Shown piece after piece: positions 57,224 to 64,000 of a stretch of 64,000 nucleotides of DNA. The stretch spans positions 14,003,501-14,067,500 of the forward strand of contig NC_037092.1 in assembly GCF_002994745.2 (NCBI RefSeq). Direction: 5' to 3'. Positions within the stretch are counted from its first letter, which is position 1; the number at the start of each line of letters is the position of its first letter. The stretch comes from Rosa chinensis. Lineage: Eukaryota > Streptophyta > Magnoliopsida > Rosales > Rosaceae. The notes beneath the pieces were generated by a model. It worked only from the letters and a program-made list of their open reading frames with translations. It made no database searches and had not been told where the DNA came from. The position numbers were made by a program, and so were the translations under genes.

Positions 57224-58561
57224 ATGGACCGGTCTCCTTGTTGCAAGCATTTCAGATTACTTGGTTGCAACATGAATTCAGTAGCCTGCAAATGTGTGGT
57301 TTTAGTTATCATTGCTCTGGTTATTAGAGTTGTTCTGCTCCCTACATACTCTAGCTTTTATGGGACTGAGCAGAGCCATTTGGTGTTGGTCAGCAACCTC
57401 TCCTTCTCATCTTTGTCAGCCAGTACTAATTTCGGAATCCGAAAAGATAAGTTTCTCGAGGTTCCTCAAATTGTATGGGGATTAAATAATCAGAAAATTG
57501 CATTTGCAAGAGCTTGTCTAACCGCGAGGCTTATGAACCGGACTCTGTTGATGCCTAGCTTGAGTGCTTCCTTGTTCTACAAAGACGTTGAGCTCTTGAA
57601 GCCCATTTCGTTTCATAAGGTCTTCAAGTTTGACAAGTTCAATTCGCTCTGCAATGGCTATGTTCAGTTGGGGAAATACTCCGATCTTAAAAACCAAACA
57701 GGCGCGTTTGAGCTTCAGAAAGGAAGTGGAAGGAGGTGGACACCCGAGAGAGATTTGGATCAGTTGAAGCAGCATAGTAAGGAAGCATATGACGAACATG
57801 AGACGATTCGTATAGTTGGGAAGAACCCATTTTTGTGGCATGATCATTGGCCTGTGAAGGACTATGCAAAGGTGTTTGAGTGCTTGGTTTTGGTTGACGA
57901 GATCATGAGAGAAGCTGACAAAGTTGTGTCAAGGATTAGAGAGATAGGAGCAGAACAAGTGAGAAGCAAAAGCAAGTCTGCTGAGAACACTTTGTTGCTC
58001 AAGTCAGTGCCTTATGTAGCTGTTCATATGAGGATAGAGTTAGATTGGATGATACACTGTAAGAATCTTGAGCGTAGACTGAACATAACCGAAATTTGTA
58101 GCAGCAAAGAGGAGATCATGGAGAGAGTTGGCAACATTGTTGGCCTTAAGACTCCAGCTGTTGTATATTTAGCTGTGGCTGATAGTCTTCTTCAAGATCC
58201 ATCAATTTTGAACGGATGGAAAGAAGGGTTGGTTCCTTTTGAGAAGAAGAAACTGGGTTTTGATGCACGTTACAAGAAGTTCCCCTATCTCATTCAGTCT
58301 GCGATTGACTATGAAGTGTGCTTGAGAGCCGATGTGTTTGTTGGAAACAGTTTCTCTACATTTTCTAGCCTCATTGCTCTTGAGAGAACCCAGAAGCTGA
58401 TTAAAATGGGTGTCAATAGCTCATGTGGTGAAGATGTGAGGTGGCCTGCTTATGCGTACAACATATTAGGGGGATCAAAAGGGCCTCAAAAATGGATGAC
58501 AAACATGTCTGGCTCAAGTCTTAAAGAAATTAGCTATGGCTCTAACCAAATTTCATGTTGA
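57224..58561 (+). CDS. Plant O-fucosyltransferase family (DUF246-type) protein, single exon
   Basis: 445 residues, MDRSPCCKHFRLL.. to ..SYGSNQISC. Residues 22-42 (VACKCVVLVIIALVIRVVLLP) form one hydrophobic segment after a short N-terminus, so this is a type II, probably Golgi, membrane protein with a lumenal catalytic domain. Family marks: VPQIVWGLNNQKIAFARACLTARLMNRTLLMP (residues ~80-112), the fucose-donor motif HMRIELDW (~269-276, usual form HxRxExD) and the C-terminal ADVFVGNSFSTFSSLI. Sites such as NLS, NRT and NMS could be N-glycosylated. The exact acceptor substrate is unknown; family members act on cell-wall glycans or proteins. The gene is intact. A 5'-truncated tandem copy lies at 60929-62840. 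Confidence 0.85.
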   Translation: MDRSPCCKHFRLLGCNMNSVACKCVVLVIIALVIRVVLLPTYSSFYGTEQSHLVLVSNLSFSSLSASTNFGIRKDKFLEVPQIVWGLNNQKIAFARACLTARLMNRTLLMPSLSASLFYKDVELLKPISFHKVFKFDKFNSLCNGYVQLGKYSDLKNQTGAFELQKGSGRRWTPERDLDQLKQHSKEAYDEHETIRIVGKNPFLWHDHWPVKDYAKVFECLVLVDEIMREADKVVSRIREIGAEQVRSKSKSAENTLLLKSVPYVAVHMRIELDWMIHCKNLERRLNITEICSSKEEIMERVGNIVGLKTPAVVYLAVADSLLQDPSILNGWKEGLVPFEKKKLGFDARYKKFPYLIQSAIDYEVCLRADVFVGNSFSTFSSLIALERTQKLIKMGVNSSCGEDVRWPAYAYNILGGSKGPQKWMTNMSGSSLKEISYGSNQISC

Positions 58562-59269
58562 TGGTTTTGAGGCTCAACCAGTTTCTGTATTCTAAATGAT
58601 CCCACTCCTCCGGCGCAGATTTGTTGGTACAGTTTTACAGAATTTGTTGTTGATAGGAAAAATTAATAGCAGAAAATGTTGAAAATAGCAATTCTTTACC
58701 AAATTTGTTAACAGTTTTCATTCATGTAAATTTGAATCTTTCGAAATTCATTTCCATTCTTTTGATTACAGAAATACAAAGTAATTTGAATCTTTTGAAT
58801 TCCAACATAAAATGTGACTAAGAAATGTGGTTTTCCAGGTTGATTATCCTGTGCTATTTCTGACCCTTTTTTCTTTTCTGAGTCTCAGTGCAACTGTTTT
58901 TCTTTCCTTGGATATGGTACAGATGACCAAAATGAGGATATGGTACAGCAATGGAAAAGGTGTGCACATTCCTCAGTCTGTTACTTCTAAGTTCTAACAC
59001 AATCAAGGAATGAACAAGTTTGGTACCTCATCTTGATTCTTGTGGTGGGTCATATTATAGATCTGAGTATTTGCTCGATTGATTGAGCATCTGGGCCATT
59101 CTGTTTCCTTGTTTGTTGCTTGGGGAAAGGGTAAATGTGAAGTACTAGTAGGACATGTTTAAGGAGCCTTAACTAGTACTCGACAGCTTTAATTTTGTCA
59201 TCATGATCTGTTTAAGGAGCCAATGAATTCCCATTTTTGGTGTGTACTATTGCTTTATAGGTCCACTTC
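58562..59269 (+). other. 3' UTR and downstream flank of the O-fucosyltransferase gene
   Basis: Aligns with 62841-63600 after the pseudogene: GGTTTTGAGGCTC.ACCAG, CCGGCGCAGATTTGTTGGTA, CTCATCTTGATTCTTGTGGTG and GATTGATTGAGCATCTGGGCCAT are shared. This shows that the duplicated block extends well past the coding region. Confidence 0.7.
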
Positions 59270-59790
59270 GAAATATTTCAAAGGAACTGAACCGAAGCTG
59301 GTAATTAACCTTGTATTATGGCACTACCCAACTATACGACCACTGGTGCAATTTACACTTCTTTATCAAATCTTTGGGGCCTTTTTCAGTTCGGTTTAGT
59401 TACGAAGGTTGTTTTTGGAAATTGGATTCGAAGAGGTAACCGACTTAATGAAAACCTGTCATTTAATACCAGTTAAAACAACTTACAAGTTAGGATCATG
59501 GATTCATGAATAATTAGATCTTTAATTAGAAATGTTATTCGCACTCTGAAAATATCATTGTGTATTTATGTTGCAATATATTAACACACAATGAGACATG
59601 CGTGACTATTCAATTTGGGATGCATGCATCAATCACAATAACATAGTTGCCAGCCATATATAGATGCAAATAACAATTTTGTGATTTTTTGATATAAATG
59701 TGTTATCTCGACTTTTCTTTGCTCAATGACTATTTCAACTATGTTTGATAGCAGTGATCGTAAGATATTGAAGAAAACTAATTTTCAAGT
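59270..59790. repeat. Repeat B, copy 2
   Basis: Carries the same ordered phrases as 52330-53165, for example ACCACTGGTGCAATTTACAC, CCTTTTTCAGTTCGGTTTAG and GCAAATAACAATTTTGTGAT. Confidence 0.75.
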
Positions 59791-60928
59791 AGAGGAGATT
59801 TTTATTTTATTTTTTATTTTATCAATTCAAGTAGAGGAGGTTATTAGTTCTACATCATTGACGTGTCATGTGTCTAGGTGTGCCTTGATAAAAACAATAA
59901 GCTAAAATAGATCCTCATATTGTTAGCTCCGATTTAGAAAATTGATATTGTGGTTTGATTTTTTGGTGATCTACGATGGGATTATTGCATCAGATGTAAA
60001 GATTGTAGATTTTGTGGTTTTGTGTTTTTGCTTGTTCTTTCTGGTGATTTACTATGAGATTCTTGCGCTATATGAACAAGTTCTCACTCAAAGATTGCAG
60101 CTTTTTTTTTTGTCTGTTCTTTTTGGTGAATTGTGATGTATTATTGCATAGAGACAATGAAGAAATGGTTGTTAGGTTTATCACTAAACCTGTGTTTCAT
60201 AGAGATTTGACTTTTTCTGTTGATATTTGCTCCATTACATCTTGAATCAAACATTAGAATTGTCAATGGCTTTATTTTGTCGCTAATAATCTCTCAGTAA
60301 TGATAATAATGTATGGAGATGCAGTGGCTTGAGATAACATTCTGGATAAGTAGTGCTCTCTGATCCAATTGTATTTTAAGATTCATGAAATAGTTAGCAT
60401 TGTATCAGCATGTCCTTGAAAAAACTAACTAACTTAACGCTTCCGTCATGCTTCTGCTTTGCCATCGTTACAGAGTTGAACAGAATACTGAGTTAGGGTT
60501 TTGGATTCTTGGGTTTCTGTGTTGGGGTAAACTCAAGTCTTAGGGGCATTGGAATCGTGAATTAGGGGGAAAGAGGAAACTGACTCAAAATATGAAAACG
60601 GGCAAAATGATCTTGGGCTTGAGATAGATGTAACAGACCCAAAAGTCAAAAAGAGTCTTGTGGCCCAAAAAATCCCTCTCCAACCCCACTCGATTTTGTT
60701 TTGAGTCTAGTCTCAAAACCCGATGAAGCTGTGGTCCATTATGAAGCTGTGGATCGAGTTTTAAGTCCGGAAGCCATTATGAAGCTGTGGGCCACAAGCG
60801 GGACCCACGTCATTTCAGCTTAAATCTACAAATGTTACATCGACGCGCTCAATGGAGACTGGAATCGTTAACCGCAAAAAACGAAAAAAAAAAGGGTTGA
60901 AGAGTAGTGACTCGCTGATCCACTCGGA
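59791..60928. other. Spacer upstream of the O-fucosyltransferase pseudogene
   Basis: T-rich non-coding DNA to about 60470, then a slightly GC-richer part with GAAGCTGTGG repeated three times at about 60725-60790. No gene is supported. The parental gene's 5' region and first ~70 codons are absent here, so the duplication began inside the coding region. Confidence 0.4.
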
Positions 60929-62840
60929 ATCCGAAAAGATGAGTTTCTCGAGGTTCCTCAAATTGTATGGGGATCAATGTTTTAAAAGGCTAAGGCGTAG
61001 CCGGGAGAGCCTTAGCAAGGCGCTTGCCTTGAGGCGTAAGGCGTAAGCCTTACGTATAAATTAGCTGTATTTATGCATAGAATTAGTCATGTTCTATATA
61101 TAAGTATTGTAACTAAAAATACATTATAAATTGGACAACATTCTCCTCCCCCACCTCTTCCACAATGCTATCCAAGTAATTTACCCTACACTACGTACAC
61201 AAATTCAAAACTTATATCAATTTAAAGTAAGAGCAGGACAACTAGATACACAATGCCAATGATAATGTATGATTCAAGTTAATTATATGTTCTTATTGCT
61301 ACGTGTATGATTCAAGCAAGTTAATTATAAATAAATAAAGAAATTGCTACGTGTATGATTCAAGTTATTTATTGGTGATGCCATCCATCCTCATTCATAC
61401 AACTGGCTGTGCTATATCCTATTCATATGATGCAGATTGCAGAGAACATAATAATAAACTATAACTGAGCAGAACAACTACAAACTGTGTTCAAAATAAT
61501 CCCCACAAGTAATACCCGATAGCAGAGGAGTGAACAAAACTGACGCCAGCACAAGCAAATTCTTCAGGAAACTGACGCCAGCCCAACCAGTTCCAAGTAA
61601 CACCGCAACACCCACCTTCTTTTTCTTCGATTCACCTTCAAACTGTGCAAGTCGGCCGAGACCGAGAATGAATATACAGAAGTTTAATTAAAACAAATGA
61701 ATACAGCCAGGAGGGATCGAAAGGAAGCTACAAACCGTGAGCAGAGCAGAAATGCAGAACAACTTCAAACCGTGAGCAGAAGCTGCACCAAAAAAAAAAA
61801 AAAAAAAAAGCCTGGGCGTTCGCCTTTCACGCCTTGCTCAGCGCCTTTCACGCTTTTCACGCCTGAATTAGCGCCTTTTACGCCTCTACGCCTCAGCAGC
61901 AAAACACACTCACTTTCTTCACCGCCTCACGCTTTTTGAGCCTCAAGGCGTGCCTGAGGCGCGTTTTTTAATACATTGATGGGGATTAAACAATCAGAAA
62001 ATTGCATTTGCAAGAGCTTGTCTAACCGCAAGGCTTATGAACAGGACTCTTTTGATGCCTAGCTTGAGTGCTTCCTTGTTCTACAAAGAAGTTGAGCTCT
62101 TGAGGCCCATTTCGTTTGATCATTGGCCTGTGAAGGACCATTCAGAGGTGTTTGAGTGCTTGGTTCTGGCTGATGAGATCATGAGAGAAGCCGATAGAGT
62201 TATGTCAAGGATTAGAGAGATAGGAGCAGAACAAGTGAGAAGCAAAAGAGAGTCTGCGGAGAACTCTTTGTTGCTCAAGTCAGTGCCTTATGTAGCTGTT
62301 CATATGAGGATAGAGTTAGATTGGATGATACACTGTAAGAATCTCGAGCGTAGATTGAACATAACCGATATTTGTAGCAGAAAGGGGGAGATCATGGAGA
62401 GAGTCGGCAACATTGTTGGCCTCAAGACTCCAGCTGTTGTTTATTTAGCTGTGGCTGATAGTCTTCTTCAAGATCCATCAATTTTGAATGGATGGCGGGA
62501 AAGAATGATTCCTTTTGAGAAGAAGAAACTGGGTTTTGATGCACGTTACAAGAAGTTCCCCTATCTCATTCAGTCTGCGATTGACTATTAAGTGTGCTAA
62601 TTGAGAGCCGATGTGTTTGTTGGAAACAGTTTCTCTACATTTTCTAGCCTCATTGCTCTTGACAGAACCCAGTAGCCGATCAAAATGGGTGTCAAGAGCT
62701 CATGTGGTGTAGATGTGAGGTGGCCTACTTATGCATACAACATATTAGGGGGATCAAAAGGGCCTCAAAAATGGATGACAAACATGTCTGGCTCAAGTCT
62801 TAAAGAAATTAGCTATGGCTCTAACCAAATTTCATGTTGA
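60929..62840 (+). pseudogene. O-fucosyltransferase pseudogene (truncated tandem duplicate)
   Basis: Homology to 57431-58561 starts at TCGGAATCCGAAAAGAT, so the TM anchor and start codon are missing. A hAT element interrupts it at 60975-61978. After the insert the frame resumes as MNRTLLMPSLSASLFYKEVELLRPISF and then jumps to DHWPVKD: the 76 codons HKVFK..PFLWH are deleted in frame (228 bases). A GAA to TAA change (DY*, at 62589-62591) stops it, a 1-base insertion follows (TGCTAATTG for TGCTTG), and a TAG replaces AAG near 62673. The final codons SYGSNQISC are still readable. The HMRIELDW motif survives. The remaining sequence is still very similar to the intact gene. Confidence 0.93.
60975..61978. 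mobile_element. hAT element inserted in the O-fucosyltransferase pseudogene
   Basis: Perfect 8-base target-site duplication ATGGGGAT at 60967-60974 and 61979-61986, made from the host codons (WGL..). The left terminus is CAATGTTTTAAAAGGC; the right one, read inward, is CAATGTATTAAAAAACGC. Subterminal zones are rich in AAGGCG/CGCCTT words (GCCTTGAGGCGTAAGGCG; CACGCCTTGCTCAGCGCC), a known type in plant hAT elements. The centre is AT-rich and has an A-run at 61791-61809. No transposase. Confidence 0.95.
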
Positions 62841-63594
62841 TGGTTTTGAGGCTCCACCAGTTTTTGTGTTCTAAATCATTCCATCCCTCCGGCGCAGATT
62901 TGTTGGTATAGTTTCACAGAATTTTTGGTTGATAGAGATAATTAATAGCAGAGAATGTCGAAAATAGCAATTATTTACCAAATTTATCACAGTACGTTTT
63001 CATTCATGTGACTTTGAATCTTTCGAAATTCATTTCCATTTTTTTGATTACAGAAATACATAGTAACTTTGAATCTTTCGAAGTCCGACCTAAAATGTGA
63101 CCAAGTAAATGTGGTTTTCCAGGTTGATTATCCTCAGCTATTTCTGACCCTTTCTGCTTTTCTGAGTCTCTGTGCTACTGTTTTTCTTTCCTTAATTAGG
63201 ATATGGTACAGATGACCAAAATGAAGATAGGGTACAACAAAGGAAAAGGTGTGCTCATTCCTCACTTCGTTACTTCTAACACAATCAAGGAAGGAACCAG
63301 TTTGGTACCTCATCTTGATTCTTGTGGTGGGTCATATCATAGATCTGAGTATTTGCTTGATTGATTGAGCATCTGGGCCATCCTGTTTCCTTGTTTGTTG
63401 CTTGGGGAAAGTGTAAAATTAAAGTACTAGTAGGACCTGAATGCTGGGTTTGGATGTTTTTCTTTGACAGAGAAAAGGAGACTTAACTAGTACTCAAAGC
63501 TTTAATTTTGTCATTAAGATCTGTTTAAGAAGCCAATGAATTCCCATTTCTTTTGGTTAATCAAGTCTTTAGCTTGTTTGAGCCATTTGGGATG
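62841..63594. other. Duplicated 3' flank of the O-fucosyltransferase pseudogene
   Basis: Corresponds to 58562-59269 behind the intact gene, with scattered substitutions and small indels. Confidence 0.7.
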
Positions 63595-64000
63595 CATTGT
63601 TGCTTTATAAGTCGACTTCGAAATTTTTCAGAGGAACTGCACCGAAGCTAGTGTTTTTGTATTACCCAACTGCACCACCACTGGAGCAATGTATGGTTAG
63701 TAATCTATTCTTAGTTGCCTTTTTCAGTTCGGTTTAGTAACTCTTGCTTCTGGAAATTTGATTTGGAGAGTTAACCGACTTAATGAGAAACCTGCCATTT
63801 TATACCAGTTAAACTTGCAAGTAAGGATTGTTATTAAAGTCGGGTCTTTAATGAGAATTGTTATTTGAACTCTTAAAATCATTGCTGCAATATAATAAGT
63901 TAATAACAAAATTAGAACATACAAAAATGTAAAATGACTTTCACATTGGTCCAGATATGAGCACATTGGTCCAAATTGTATCAAGTCAGTCAATTGGATT
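63595..64000. repeat. Repeat B, copy 3 (runs off the window)
   Basis: Ordered phrases shared with 52330 and 59270: TTTTTCAGAGGAACTG, CACCACCACTGGAGCAAT, CCTTTTTCAGTTCGGTTTAG, TATACCAGTTAAACTTG and TTGGTCCA. It is closer to copy 1 in its last 100 bases (GAGCA..TTGGTCCAAATTGTAT). Confidence 0.75.

Overview
This is nuclear DNA from a flowering plant, a eudicot. The genes have introns, plant-type Argonaute, LIN-like and DUF246 O-fucosyltransferase families are present, the intergenic DNA is AT-rich, and there are many plant transposons (Ty1/copia, CACTA, hAT, Mutator-like, Tourist-like, LINE). A rosid, perhaps Rosaceae, is plausible from the look of the elements, but this cannot be shown from the window alone.

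Layout. 1-426: 3' end of a LINE with a poly(A) tail. 855-8894: almost pure transposon, with a Mutator-like element containing a LINE that contains a CACTA element, then another LINE, a near-palindromic Mutator-like hairpin and a hAT element, most with recognisable target-site duplications. 9053-9759: an inverted-repeat element, then quiet intergenic DNA. 13094-16831: an intact seven-exon LIN-like armadillo gene (+). 17480-20000: two small MITEs and a duplicated ~0.5 kb segment. 20412-32063: an eleven-exon threonyl-tRNA synthetase gene (+) that looks broken, with a 7.1 kb copia element in its last intron. 33007-37073: an intact three-exon AGO2-type Argonaute (-). 37895-42507 and 46025-50879: two more complete but decayed copia elements, separated by a LINE insertion and a second copy of the Mutator-like family seen at 865. 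51180-51759: a complete hAT MITE. 52.1-53.6 kb: local duplications. 57224-58561: an intact single-exon O-fucosyltransferase gene (+). 60929-62840: its tandem duplicate, now a pseudogene split by a hAT element.

Three genes look functional: LIN-like, AGO2-like and the O-fucosyltransferase. They share no pathway or operon-like organisation. AGO2 acts in small-RNA silencing and antiviral defence, and it sits in a region full of transposons. The main interest is the transposon archaeology: precise junctions, nested insertions, two gene deaths, and a tandem duplication that has triplicated the acceptor splice site of AGO2 intron 1. No CRISPR, rRNA or convincing tRNA gene was seen.
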